A stretch of DNA of 64,000 bases from Pedobacter sp. JY14-1 (GCF_029269825.1 NZ_JARJHU010000002.1:62001-126000), one strand, 5' to 3'. Counted from the first letter of the stretch, positions 8,480 to 17,196 are shown. Numbers and translations are program-made. Notes: generated by a model from the sequence alone, not told the origin.

Positions 8480-8618
8480 GGTATTTCAGGTAATGATTGC
8501 AGTGTATTCTTTTGCCAGATAACGCCGTAGTACCATTAAATGTTTGGACAACGGGCTTCGGAAATTTAGATCAAACAAAATGGCCGCTTTTCTTATTTCT
8601 ACTCAAAACATGATCCAT

Positions 8619-10151
8619 ATGAACAATACAACGAGGTATTTCAACCATTTTACATTGATACTGTCCTGCTGCCTGGTCTTGCTGGCAACATCCTGTAAGA
8701 AAAGCAGGTCTGACATTGGTAAGGTGTTTTTCCAGGAGACGAGAAATAAGACCTTTAAAGACATAGATGCCGAAGCCTTTGCCGGGGTATTTGAAAAAGC
8801 GCTGGAGCAGGAAAAGGGCAGCCTGAAAAACCCGAAGTTCATTACGGCCTTTTATGCACAGCACGGTTACGATCCGGTGCTGAGCATGCGTCACCTGAAA
8901 GATGGAGGCGTGAAACAATTGGTGGCGCGATTGGATCAGGCCGGTACGCACGGGCTTTCACCGGAGCTCTTCGGTACTGAAAAGTTAAAGGCACGCTTAG
9001 ATAAGGTCTATGACAAACGTGCGGTCAGGACTCCAAATGAGGCTTACCAGGCTATTGCAGAACTTGAAATCGCAATGGCCAACAGTCTTCTTGGCTATAG
9101 TAATGCATTACAGTATGGCTTGCTGAGTCCACGGAAGATCTATGCGCATTATTATACTGAAACGAAACGCCCAGATAGTGTGTCCATGCAGGTCGCCATG
9201 CGTGCGGAGGATTTAAAAACATACCTGGACAGCATACAACCTCAGGGCAAGGCTTACCTGGCGTTGCAGAAGGCGCTGGCCGAAGGTGTAACGGCACCGG
9301 GGATGGGCAAGGAGGAAACGGCACGGGTGCTGGAAGTAAACCTGGAGCGGCTGCGCTGGAAGAACCGTAATAATGACGAAAAGATGGTGGTCGTGAACAT
9401 ACCGGATTTTACGCTGCAGGTGCTTGAACATGATAAGCCTGTCCTAAAAATGAAGGTTTGCGTAGGGGAGGGCCGGGAGCTTTCAGCTGATGATCAGCTG
9501 AAGGAATACGATGAGGATGACCTGAAGAAGGACAGGCCTTTCAGCAGGGAAACGCCTCAGCTGGGCAGCCTGATCCATAGTGTGCAGGTGAACCCCGTCT
9601 GGAACATTCCAAAAAGCATTGCGACAAAGGAGATCAGTAAATATGCAGCGGCAGATCCGTACTACTTGTCTAATAATGCCATCGACGTATTCAAGGATGG
9701 TCAGCTGGTAGAAGATCCGGAGACCATTGACTGGGGTTCGGTTGATGCAGGGGCCTATTCATTCAAGCAGCGTCCGGGTGAAGAAAATTCCTTAGGTAAG
9801 ATCAAGTTCCTTTTCAATAACCAGAGTTCAGTGTACCTGCACGACACCCCGAACAAGATGGCGTTCAATAAGCCGATGCGGGCCATTAGCCATGGCTGTG
9901 TACGTCTGGAACAGCCTTTGGAGCTGGCGCGTGTATTGTTTGGCGAAGGTGAAAAGCTGGAGCTGATCAAACGGGAAATGGAGAAGACAGACAATCCGCA
10001 GGCGAAGGACATTGCCCTGCCCAAAAAAGTGGCCGTTTACCTGACTTACTTTACCTGCTGGCCCGATGAACAGGGGGTGCTGCAGTTCAGAAAGGATGTA
10101 TACGGGCAGGATGTGGTACTGTATTCTTACCTGGAAAAAATGAAAGGGTAA
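8619..10151 (+). CDS. L,D-transpeptidase (YkuD) lipoprotein, WlbB/YcbB type
   Basis: A 510-residue envelope protein that makes 3-3 or related cross-links in peptidoglycan. The chosen ATG gives a lipoprotein signal (LVLLATSC, Cys about 25). Residues about 50-170 resemble the scaffold domain of large L,D-transpeptidases, and the YkuD domain follows from about 255 (VVNIPDFTLQVLEH) to about 470. The catalytic motif SHGCVRL has its cysteine at about residue 427, with the conserved histidine upstream in VYLHDTPNK. Upstream in-frame starts (TTG 8544, ATG 8580 and 8610) exist; 8619 or 8610 best fits a lipoprotein. The gene is convergent, with a 4-base gap, to another YkuD-family gene. Confidence 0.85.
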   Translation: MNNTTRYFNHFTLILSCCLVLLATSCKKSRSDIGKVFFQETRNKTFKDIDAEAFAGVFEKALEQEKGSLKNPKFITAFYAQHGYDPVLSMRHLKDGGVKQLVARLDQAGTHGLSPELFGTEKLKARLDKVYDKRAVRTPNEAYQAIAELEIAMANSLLGYSNALQYGLLSPRKIYAHYYTETKRPDSVSMQVAMRAEDLKTYLDSIQPQGKAYLALQKALAEGVTAPGMGKEETARVLEVNLERLRWKNRNNDEKMVVVNIPDFTLQVLEHDKPVLKMKVCVGEGRELSADDQLKEYDEDDLKKDRPFSRETPQLGSLIHSVQVNPVWNIPKSIATKEISKYAAADPYYLSNNAIDVFKDGQLVEDPETIDWGSVDAGAYSFKQRPGEENSLGKIKFLFNNQSSVYLHDTPNKMAFNKPMRAISHGCVRLEQPLELARVLFGEGEKLELIKREMEKTDNPQAKDIALPKKVAVYLTYFTCWPDEQGVLQFRKDVYGQDVVLYSYLEKMKG

Positions 10152-10155
10152 ACGG

Positions 10156-10983
10156 TTATATGTTCAGTGAATCCACTGTATCCTGAGAAAGCAGCGCTTC
10201 TTCCGTTCCGGCGGCTAGTGAGGCTGCCGATTGCTCATCCAGGTATTTGGAAGTATAACCCTTATCGCTGCTGTTGATGAACAACAGCGTTTTTCCGCCG
10301 ATGGTATTAATGACCTTGTTGGTCAGTTCAGGCGCAATGGCCGGACAGCCATGGCTGCGGCCCAGTCTTCCCAGGGCCTTGATGGTGCCTGCGCTTACAT
10401 AACTGGCACCATGAACAACGATGTCCCGGCTGCGGGCATTGGAGTTAAAGCCTTCATCCATGCCGTCCAGGCGTAATGAACGGCCGTGCTGCCCGGTATA
10501 AATTTCCCCCGTCACGTAAAAGCCAAGGCTGCTTTGATGAGAATCGCTGGTGTTTGAAAAATTGATGGCTTTGTCGTCACCGCTGCGCTGTCCGTGGGCT
10601 ACCCAGGTATTGAGTAGCAGCGTCCCATTTTCAAGGTCTACGATCCACAGACGCTTGCGGGTACTGTTCAGGTCCATGTCTGCAATCGTCACTACAGATT
10701 TATCGCTGCTCAGTTTGCCTGACTTCTTCAGGTTATAAAATCCCGTCACTGCCATTTCAAATACATTTAGCCTCAGACCGGTTTCGGCCAGGTGTGCAGT
10801 ATTGTAGATACGTTTAAGATAAGTCTGGTAAAGGCTTTCCTTTGCTGCAACCGTGTCTGCCTTGGCGAGACTGTCATGTTTAGTGGTATTACCGGCCATG
10901 GGCACCCAGCTGATGGTAGTGAGTGCAATGGTAAGGACGATGAATGCGGTTATTCCTAACAGGTATCTTCTCATAGTGTTCAT
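10156..10983 (-). CDS. Murein L,D-transpeptidase catalytic domain family protein
   Basis: A 275-residue exported protein with one N-terminal membrane segment or signal (residues about 7-27). The catalytic core lies at about 90-250 and carries DIVVHGA, with a conserved histidine, and SHGCPAI with Cys213, the active-site cysteine. This is the YkuD-2 type of fold, smaller than the neighbouring enzyme. It probably acts on periplasmic peptidoglycan tetrapeptides. Start at 10983, or three codons later at the second ATG. It converges on the larger L,D-transpeptidase gene; only four bases separate the stops and no terminator hairpin is present, so transcripts would overlap. Confidence 0.8.
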   Translation of the reverse strand: MNTMRRYLLGITAFIVLTIALTTISWVPMAGNTTKHDSLAKADTVAAKESLYQTYLKRIYNTAHLAETGLRLNVFEMAVTGFYNLKKSGKLSSDKSVVTIADMDLNSTRKRLWIVDLENGTLLLNTWVAHGQRSGDDKAINFSNTSDSHQSSLGFYVTGEIYTGQHGRSLRLDGMDEGFNSNARSRDIVVHGASYVSAGTIKALGRLGRSHGCPAIAPELTNKVINTIGGKTLLFINSSDKGYTSKYLDEQSAASLAAGTEEALLSQDTVDSLNI

Positions 10984-11197
10984 TTAAAGCGTGGCTATGG
11001 ATTAATACGTTAATTAACTGGTCTTAGTATCTTGTAAACAGAAATCTTGTTTATGTATTTTCTGTTAAACTTATACAAAGTTAAGCGCTACCGGACATTT
11101 CTAGTAGAATAAATGTTCAGCTATTGCTTTAATATGACGAATCTCTCTGATTATGAGTTCAATGCAGCGAAATGCCTTTAATCTCCCTGGTAATCTG
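10984..11197. other. Divergent intergenic region with an inverted repeat
   Basis: This region separates the minus-strand transpeptidase from the plus-strand helicase-like gene. It is AT-rich and holds an 8-base inverted repeat, AACAGAAA at 11037-11044 and TTTCTGTT at 11059-11066, with a 14-base spacer. No open frame or RNA gene is visible. Apart from the -7 element at 11198, no promoter could be placed with confidence. Confidence 0.4.
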
Positions 11198-11205
11198 TAA
11201 TTTTG
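11198..11205 (+). promoter_or_regulatory. -7 promoter element TAATTTTG
   Basis: TAATTTTG matches TAnnTTTG. It places the transcript start near 11208-11212 and shows that the in-frame TTG at 11203 is not the start codon of the following gene. No good -33 TTTG is seen at the right distance, so the call is moderate. Confidence 0.45.
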
Positions 11206-11226
11206 CGGTTTATCAGAAATACAAAA

Positions 11227-11841
11227 GTGTCGTTAGAGAATTTAAAACTGAGCAGGCAACTGATTGCTGCGATGCAGGAAGCGGGGTTTGAGGAAGGTAC
11301 CGAGGTGCAACAAAAGGTATTGTCAAGGATACATGGCGGCCAGAACCTGGTGGTGACTGCTCCGGAGGATAGTGGAAAGACTACAGCATACGTACTTGGC
11401 GTTCTGATGAAACTAAGCTACAGCACAGATGAAGCGCCAAAGGCTCTGGTGCTGGTGCCGGATGAGGAACGTGCGCTGGAAGTGATTGCACAGTTCCGGT
11501 CACTGGGCAGGAACAAGAACTTGCGGGTAACCGGCCTGTATGGAAAAGGGGGCATGGAGGAGGAGATCAACGAACTGATGCATGGTACGGATATCGTAGT
11601 CGCGACGCCCAACCGGGCAAGGACGATTTACCTGAAGCTGGCGCTGAATATGAACCGGATCAAGATGTTTATCGTGGACGATGCATCCGAGATGATCGGG
11701 CTCAACATGCAGGTGCCCCTGTTTGAACTGGCACGCAGTGCAGGTAAAGTGCAGCAACTTGTGTTTACCAGGGAAATGACCGGCAAGCTGCAAAAGCTGC
11801 TGGACCGTTTTATGGAGTTTCCGGCGGTTATAACTTTTTAG
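11227..11841 (+). CDS. Degenerate single-domain DEAD-box helicase-like protein
   Basis: A 204-residue protein that matches only the first RecA domain of DEAD-box RNA helicases. The Q-motif region is recognisable (AGFEEGTEVQQKVL). The P-loop reads APEDSGKT where AxTGxGKT is usual; motif Ia is PDEERAL instead of PTRELA; motif Ib is TPNRA instead of TPGRL; motif II is VDDAS instead of DEAD; motif III is FTR instead of SAT. The second RecA domain is absent, although the gene is not visibly broken. It is therefore unlikely to unwind RNA and may be an RNA- or partner-binding relic. GTG 11227 is chosen because homology begins there and the promoter lies at 11198. It overlaps the end of mazG by 14 bases, tail to tail. 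Confidence 0.75.
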   Translation: MSLENLKLSRQLIAAMQEAGFEEGTEVQQKVLSRIHGGQNLVVTAPEDSGKTTAYVLGVLMKLSYSTDEAPKALVLVPDEERALEVIAQFRSLGRNKNLRVTGLYGKGGMEEEINELMHGTDIVVATPNRARTIYLKLALNMNRIKMFIVDDASEMIGLNMQVPLFELARSAGKVQQLVFTREMTGKLQKLLDRFMEFPAVITF

Positions 11842-12634
11842 CTTCATTCCAGTAGACATCCATTTCTGCCAGGCTCATGTCCTGGAGCTGTTTGCCATTT
11901 TCCTTTGCCTTACTTTCCAGGTACTGGAAGCGTTTGATAAACTTCTTATTGGTTTTTTCCAGGGCATTTTCAGGATTGATGTTTACAAATCGGGCATAAT
12001 TGATCAGCGAGAACAGCAAGTCACCAAATTCGGCCTCGGCTTTTTCCTGGTCTATTGCGCCGTCATCTGCATGGTTGTATTCAGCCTTGAATTCACTGAG
12101 TTCTTCTTCTACTTTTTGCCATACCTGGTCTTTGCTGTCCCAGTCAAAGCCGACACCCCTGGCTTTTTCCTGTATACGGCTCGCTTTGACCAGTGAGGGT
12201 AACCCTGCCGGTACACCGGCCAGCACTGATTTATTGCCTTCTTTCAGCTTGATCTTTTCCCAGTTGCGCTTGACGTCGTGTTCATCCTGCACTTCGGTAT
12301 CGCCATAGATATGGGGGTGTCTGCTGATGAGTTTGTCGCATACGCCGTTAAGGACACCGGTAATGTCAAAATCATTGGTTTCTGAGGCGATCCGTGCATA
12401 AAATACCAGGTGCATCATGACATCACCGAGTTCCTTTCTGATCTCGTCGGGGTTGCCTTCAAGAATGGCGTCGGAAAGTTCGTAGATTTCTTCTATGGTA
12501 AGATGGCGCAGGCTTTCCATGGTCTGCTTTCTGTCCCAGGGGCATTCAGTACGCAGGGTATTCAGAACGGTAAGCAGGCGCTGAAAGGCAGCTGCGGGTT
12601 CATGGGCTGTGGCAGGGGGGATATGATTAGGCAT
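11828..12634 (-). CDS. mazG: Nucleoside triphosphate pyrophosphohydrolase MazG
   Basis: A 268-residue all-alpha NTP pyrophosphohydrolase that removes non-canonical or excess nucleoside triphosphates and may lower ppGpp. Two MazG-like repeats are visible: the first at about 15-110 with CPWDRKQT, the EEIYE helix and KELGDVMMHLV, whose acidic residues bind magnesium; the second at about 150-250 with EEELSEF and EAEFGDLLFSLINYAR. Length and the tandem arrangement match full-length bacterial MazG. It is the last gene of a minus-strand run with the AI-2E permease, aldo/keto reductase and mnmD. Its 3' end overlaps that of the helicase-like gene. Confidence 0.95.
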   Translation of the reverse strand: MPNHIPPATAHEPAAAFQRLLTVLNTLRTECPWDRKQTMESLRHLTIEEIYELSDAILEGNPDEIRKELGDVMMHLVFYARIASETNDFDITGVLNGVCDKLISRHPHIYGDTEVQDEHDVKRNWEKIKLKEGNKSVLAGVPAGLPSLVKASRIQEKARGVGFDWDSKDQVWQKVEEELSEFKAEYNHADDGAIDQEKAEAEFGDLLFSLINYARFVNINPENALEKTNKKFIKRFQYLESKAKENGKQLQDMSLAEMDVYWNEAKKL

Positions 12635-12752
12635 GTATCACTTGACTAGATTAAAAAGTCAAAGGTAATGATCATTGCACTAACAAAAAGTACCGTCAGC
12701 CCTAAAAGAAAAATAACGTGAGGATGTGCGGGTTCTTTACGTGCACGGGCAG

Positions 12753-13865
12753 TTATTCCTGTTCCTCGAGGCGGATTTTTTTAGTGATCTGGTAGCTGCG
12801 GCGCTTACGTCTCGGTTTTTCTTCACCACTGAGCAGGATGCCCCAGGGTTTTAGCTGGTCAATTCTGTCGAAAATAATCTTGAGCATAGCCAAGTAGGGA
12901 ATACAGAGGAACATGCCGGAGATGCCCCATAGCATTTCACCCACGACAATACCAATGAACGCAAATAAGGCATTGATCTTGACCTTTGAACCGACCACGA
13001 GTGGCATCAGGATGTTACCGTCGATGGCATGGACGCCTACAAAGGCCAGGATAACCAGTAACATTTTAGCAGCACCCGCCGTGGCAAAGGTAATGACGGC
13101 GCTGATGAGCAGGGCGGTAAAGATGCCAATGTATGGAATGATGTTAAAGATACCGGCAATGAGGCCCAGCAGCATGGCATATTTAACGCCCAATATCCAG
13201 AGGATCAGTACCATCATCAGGGTAACAATGAACATTTGCAGGAACAGGCCAGTGATATATTTCTTAATGATGTACTGGATGCGTTGTACGATCTCACTGA
13301 CTTTTTCTTTATGCTGCTCTGCAAAAACCGAGTTGAGGAAGGTAAACAGAATGCGCCGGTAATTCAGGATGAAAAAGGTAAACAGCAGCAGAAAGGAGAG
13401 GAACAGAAAGGTAGAGGACAGGGTGAGGAGTGTAGCACCCAATACGGTAGCACTGGTGGCCAGGGCACTGTCTGCGCTGTTCTTCAGGTAGTCCAATTGC
13501 TTATGGGCATTAATATGAAATGTCCTGGATATCCAGATCTGCACGTCATGAAAGGAGAGTTCGGCCTGTTGCTTGAGCAGTGGCCAGTCCTGCCAGAGGT
13601 CTGTCAGCTGATTTGCCAGAAAATACATAATGCCGGAGATGAAGGCGATCATGATCAGTACCGATATGATGGCCGCCAGACTGCGGCTGAACCTGCATCT
13701 TTTTTCTAATGTATTGGCCAGTGGCAGTAATAGCAAAGCCAGCAGGAAAGAAGTAAGTAATGGGGCTAGTATGGTCTGACCGATAATTGCCAGGTAACCA
13801 AGGGCAATGACTGAAAAAAGAATAATCGCCAGCTTGGCATAAAAGGGCAGTATCAGCGGTTTCAT
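12753..13865 (-). CDS. AI-2E family transporter (PerM type)
   Basis: A 370-residue inner-membrane protein of the AI-2E/PerM exporter family. Seven or eight hydrophobic segments are visible: two at the N-terminus (about 8-60), one near 70, two close together near 145-175, and the C-terminal block from about 215 to 330 with the family pattern IPYIGIFTALLISAVI and GNILMPLVVGSKVKINAL. The C-terminal tail is basic (RRKRRSYQ). Substrates in this family range from AI-2 to sodium and protons, so none can be assigned here. It lies between aldo/keto reductase and mazG on the minus strand. Confidence 0.88.
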   Translation of the reverse strand: MKPLILPFYAKLAIILFSVIALGYLAIIGQTILAPLLTSFLLALLLLPLANTLEKRCRFSRSLAAIISVLIMIAFISGIMYFLANQLTDLWQDWPLLKQQAELSFHDVQIWISRTFHINAHKQLDYLKNSADSALATSATVLGATLLTLSSTFLFLSFLLLFTFFILNYRRILFTFLNSVFAEQHKEKVSEIVQRIQYIIKKYITGLFLQMFIVTLMMVLILWILGVKYAMLLGLIAGIFNIIPYIGIFTALLISAVITFATAGAAKMLLVILAFVGVHAIDGNILMPLVVGSKVKINALFAFIGIVVGEMLWGISGMFLCIPYLAMLKIIFDRIDQLKPWGILLSGEEKPRRKRRSYQITKKIRLEEQE

Positions 13866-13919
13866 CAGATGGCAGCGGTTTGTGCTGTAATTTACTGAAA
13901 TGCAAATGCCCTGCCAAAA

Positions 13920-14873
13920 CTATTTCCAGTCGCTGGCGGCGTCAAGTATGGAAATGTCTTCGTTGCCCAGCTTTAGCCTGGCGGCTTTTTCAAGGTCCGC
14001 GAGCTGGCCCAGGCTGGTGACGCTGGCAATCGGCGCTGTAACCGAAGGCCGGGCGATGATCCAGGCCAGGGCTATGCTGGCAGGGTCTGCACTGTATTGC
14101 TCAGAAACTTCATCCAGGGCCTTCAGGATACTAAAGCCGCGCTCGTTGAGATAACTGCGTATGCCTCCGCCCCGCTGGCTTTTGTCCAGGTCCTCCTCTG
14201 AACGGTACTTGCCGGTAAGGAAGCCGCTGGCCAGGGAATAATAGGTCAGGACACCGAGGTTATGCTCCATAGCGATCTGCTCGTAGTTCTTCTCGTAGCC
14301 TTCCCGCGCATACAGGTTGTATTCCGGCTGGAGGGAACTGTACCTGGGCAGGTTTTCTTTTTCCGCAATCTCCAGTGACTGCAGCAGCCTCTCCGGTGAC
14401 ATATTGGAGGTGCCGATATACCTGACCTTGCCATCCGTAATGAGTTGCTGGTAGGCTTCAAGTGTTTCCTCTATCGGCGTATCCAGGTCATCATAATGGG
14501 TCTGGTAAAGGTCAATATAATCGGTTTTGAGCCTTTTCAGCGAGTCTTCTGCGGCCTGCAGGATGTATTTTTTGCTGAGCCCTTTTTTATCAGGCCCCAT
14601 CTGGGAACCCACTTTTGTAGCGATGACCAGCTTGTCACGGCCGCCGTGCTTTTCAAGCCAATTGCCAATAATGGTTTCTGATTCCCCGCCGCGGTTACCC
14701 GGCGCCCATTTGCTGTAGACATCGGCTGTATCGATCAGGTTGAAGCCTGCTCCGGTAAATCCGTCAAGGATTTCAAATGAACGCTGTTCGTCGGCGGTCC
14801 AGCCAAAGACGTTGCCACCGAAGGCAACGGGATATACTTGTAATGTGGTATTGCCGAGCTGTCTCTTTTCCAT
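13920..14873 (-). CDS. Aldo/keto reductase
   Basis: A 317-residue NADPH-dependent oxidoreductase with a TIM-barrel fold. Seen are the N-terminal hairpin (RQLGNTTLQVYPVAFGGNVFGW), the catalytic tyrosine region LIDTADVYSKWAPGNRG, catalytic lysine in VIATKVGSQMG, DYIDLYQTHYDD, and the C-terminal cofactor-binding part with ASVTSLGQLADL. It resembles the YajO/Tas group that acts on small aldehydes and ketones. An upstream in-frame ATG at 14903 would add ten residues that do not match the family; ATG 14873 is chosen. It lies 72 bases behind mnmD and 54 before the AI-2E permease on the same strand. Its natural substrate is unknown. Confidence 0.9.
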   Translation of the reverse strand: MEKRQLGNTTLQVYPVAFGGNVFGWTADEQRSFEILDGFTGAGFNLIDTADVYSKWAPGNRGGESETIIGNWLEKHGGRDKLVIATKVGSQMGPDKKGLSKKYILQAAEDSLKRLKTDYIDLYQTHYDDLDTPIEETLEAYQQLITDGKVRYIGTSNMSPERLLQSLEIAEKENLPRYSSLQPEYNLYAREGYEKNYEQIAMEHNLGVLTYYSLASGFLTGKYRSEEDLDKSQRGGGIRSYLNERGFSILKALDEVSEQYSADPASIALAWIIARPSVTAPIASVTSLGQLADLEKAARLKLGNEDISILDAASDWK

Positions 14874-14945
14874 ATTGGTTTTGATTGTATATGGGCATAA
14901 CAATTTCCGGCGGGCAAGGTTTGTCCGGCAGGCGTCAGAAGTGGG

Positions 14946-15617
14946 TCAGGAAAGTTTAGTAGCGCGGAGCATTTCCCGTTTACCGGGAGCTCCAGGGAGT
15001 TTTTCGATATGGAAGCCGATGCCCTGCAGCGCGCGTTTGAGTTTTCCGGTAATGGCATAGGTGACGAAAATACCCCCGGGTTTCAGGAACTGGCAGGCAT
15101 GTGCAATGATTTCGTCTGTCCACATTTCGGGTTGATGCTGTACAGAAAATGCGTCGTAATAAAGCAGGTCAAACCGCTCGGGGCTATCGTAGCGGTGTAG
15201 ATGGGTATGCAGGATGCGCAATTGTATGCCGGCAGCAATTTCACTGGTCTGTTGCATGGCTTTGCCATAGTTCAGTGTGGTGCTTTGCCAGAGGCTATCC
15301 GGTATATAGGCATTGTAACCGGTACTTTCCAGCTCTTTGCCACGCAAGGGATAGGCTTCCAGCGAAACATAACTAAGGGAGAGGTTGCGTTCCAGGCACC
15401 AGGCTGCGCTGAGCAGAAAATTCAGCCCGGTCCCGAAGCCGACTTCGAGCACCTTGATCTGCCGGTCCGGGAAGCAACCGGCGGTATGCTCAAGTCCCGC
15501 CTTTATGAATACATGCAGGCTTTCCTGCAGCGCACCATGTTTGGAATGGTAATGTTCGCCGATCTCTTCATTGTAAAGGGTATTGGAGCCGTCTGCCGTG
15601 GGCGTAATCCTGTTCAT
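14946..15617 (-). CDS. mnmD: tRNA 5-methylaminomethyl-2-thiouridine methyltransferase MnmD
   Basis: A 223-residue S-adenosylmethionine-dependent methyltransferase that completes mnm5s2U at the wobble position of certain tRNAs. The SAM-binding motif VLEVGFGTGLNFLLSA is near residue 65, and the MnmC1/DUF752 pattern NEEIGEHYHSKHGALQES lies near the N-terminus; DLLYYDAFSVQHQPEMW follows in the catalytic half. Unlike MnmC of enterobacteria it lacks the oxidase domain, which is normal for Bacteroidota. Upstream in-frame starts reach into the next gene; ATG 15617 (MNRITPTADGS) fits the family, with ATG 15644 as alternative. It is divergent from the MmcQ/YjbR gene at 15687. Confidence 0.9.
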   Translation of the reverse strand: MNRITPTADGSNTLYNEEIGEHYHSKHGALQESLHVFIKAGLEHTAGCFPDRQIKVLEVGFGTGLNFLLSAAWCLERNLSLSYVSLEAYPLRGKELESTGYNAYIPDSLWQSTTLNYGKAMQQTSEIAAGIQLRILHTHLHRYDSPERFDLLYYDAFSVQHQPEMWTDEIIAHACQFLKPGGIFVTYAITGKLKRALQGIGFHIEKLPGAPGKREMLRATKLS

Positions 15618-15686
15618 GCCTGCAAACTTATCAATATTTACCATTATATTGCCTTGGATTAACCACCAAGACCTAAAGAGCTGTTT

Positions 15687-16022
15687 ATGGACATCGAGAC
15701 TTTCCGGGAATATTGCCTTGGTCTGAAAGGAACGACCGAAGGGATGAAATGGGACCACCTTTGCTTTATGGTAGCAGAAAAGATCTTTGCATTGGTCTCA
15801 CTGGACGATGGCGGCCTATGTATTAAATGTGACCCGGAGGATTTTGACCAGCTTACCGCAAAGCCTGGGATTGTGCAGGCACCACATTTCGCGCGCAGGC
15901 AATGGGTGTTTATAGAAAACCTGGAGTTATTACCCGATGTCGAACTGGCGGAGCGGGTAGCGCAGAGCAGACGACTGGTGATCGCAAAGCTGACAAAGAA
16001 GCTGCAGCAGGAGTTTTCATAA
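15687..16022 (+). CDS. MmcQ/YjbR family protein
   Basis: A 111-residue cytosolic protein of the MmcQ/YjbR family, which has a CyaY-like fold and is often described as DNA-binding, without a firm function. The family pattern is clear: DIETFREYCLGLKGTTEGMKW near the start, CFMVAEKIFALVSLDDGG, LCIKCDPEDFDQL, then KPGIVQAPHFARRQWVFI and a C-terminal helix. It is followed after 27 bases by the exported oxidoreductase and could be co-transcribed with it, although nothing links them functionally. Confidence 0.88.
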   Translation: MDIETFREYCLGLKGTTEGMKWDHLCFMVAEKIFALVSLDDGGLCIKCDPEDFDQLTAKPGIVQAPHFARRQWVFIENLELLPDVELAERVAQSRRLVIAKLTKKLQQEFS

Positions 16023-16049
16023 TGGAATAGGATATAATAAAAAAAAGCT

Positions 16050-17177
16050 ATGATGAAATTATTTCGTTGGATAAGTTGCACAATGGTGTTATTACTGTTG
16101 CCGTGGGGATATGACGCCGCGGCACAGACCGGCGGAGACCGGCCGCTCAGGATTGCGGTTGCAGGTACGAGTCATGGGCATGTGCCCTGGATACTGAACC
16201 GCAAGAATAAAGCAGATGCTGTGCTGGTTGGGGTCTTTGAACCAGATAAAGCACTTGCGGGGGCCAGGATCAGGAATTACCAGCTGGACGGCAAGCTTTT
16301 TTATACTGATCTGGGTAAAATGCTCGACAAGGTGAAGCCCGAGGCGGTGGTAGCCTTTGGTTCGGTATATGATCATGCGATGGTGGTAGAAGCCTGTGCC
16401 CCCCGCGGCATACATGTGATGGTAGAAAAACCCCTGGCTACCACGGTGGCACAGGCCAAACGTATGGAGGAGCTGGCAAAAAAACATAAGATACATCTGC
16501 TGACCAACTTCGAGACCTCCTGGTATCCGAGTAACGCCAAGGCTTATCAATTGGTCAATGACAGCAATTACGTCGGCAAAGTGCGTAAGGTGGTCATCCA
16601 TGATGGACACCAGGGCCCCAGGGAGATCGGGGTAGGCCGGGAGTTCTTTGATTTTCTGACAGACCCGGTACTGAATGGTGGCGGCGCGCTCATGGACTTC
16701 GGATGTTATGGGGCGAACCTGATGACCTGGCTGATGAAAGGGCAGCAACCCATCGCCGTTACCGCGGTAGCCAGGCAGTTTAAGCCGGAGATTTACCCTA
16801 AGGTAGATGACGATGCGACGATCATTGTCGACTATCCCGGAGCACAATGTGTGATCCAGGCTTCTTGGAACTGGCCTTTCAACCGTAAGGACATGGAGGT
16901 ATATGGAGAAACAGGTTATGTGTTTGCGGTTGACAATTACCACATGCGGATGCGGACCGGAACAGACCGTTCGGAACAGGTCAGAGTAATAACGCCGAAA
17001 GAGATACCGGTATATGAGGATCCTTTTGCTTACCTGGCCGATGTCGTCAGGGGCAGGATAACTGTGCCGCAAAACGGGCTGTATTCGCTGGAAAATAATG
17101 TAATGGTCGTCAGGATACTGGAAGCGGCGAAGGAATCCGTAAAAACAGGTAAGACAATCAGGTTCACACAAGAGTAG
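16050..17177 (+). CDS. Exported Gfo/Idh/MocA family oxidoreductase
   Basis: A 375-residue protein: signal peptide (residues 1-25, ending AAAQ), then a Rossmann domain starting RIAVAGTSHGHVPWILN, the catalytic-lysine motif VMVEKPLATT near residue 130, and the alpha/beta C-terminal substrate domain (GGGALMDFGCYGANLMTWL). Family members oxidise or reduce sugars and related polyols with NAD(P). An exported form is uncommon; known secreted relatives keep their nucleotide tightly bound and often use a Tat signal. Here no twin-arginine is visible, so export looks Sec-dependent. The second glycine of the usual GxGxxG is replaced in GTSHGH. It is followed by a TetR gene 20 bases on. Substrate unknown. 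Confidence 0.85.
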   Translation: MMKLFRWISCTMVLLLLPWGYDAAAQTGGDRPLRIAVAGTSHGHVPWILNRKNKADAVLVGVFEPDKALAGARIRNYQLDGKLFYTDLGKMLDKVKPEAVVAFGSVYDHAMVVEACAPRGIHVMVEKPLATTVAQAKRMEELAKKHKIHLLTNFETSWYPSNAKAYQLVNDSNYVGKVRKVVIHDGHQGPREIGVGREFFDFLTDPVLNGGGALMDFGCYGANLMTWLMKGQQPIAVTAVARQFKPEIYPKVDDDATIIVDYPGAQCVIQASWNWPFNRKDMEVYGETGYVFAVDNYHMRMRTGTDRSEQVRVITPKEIPVYEDPFAYLADVVRGRITVPQNGLYSLENNVMVVRILEAAKESVKTGKTIRFTQE

Positions 17178-17196
17178 CCGTAATGGATTTACCCAT

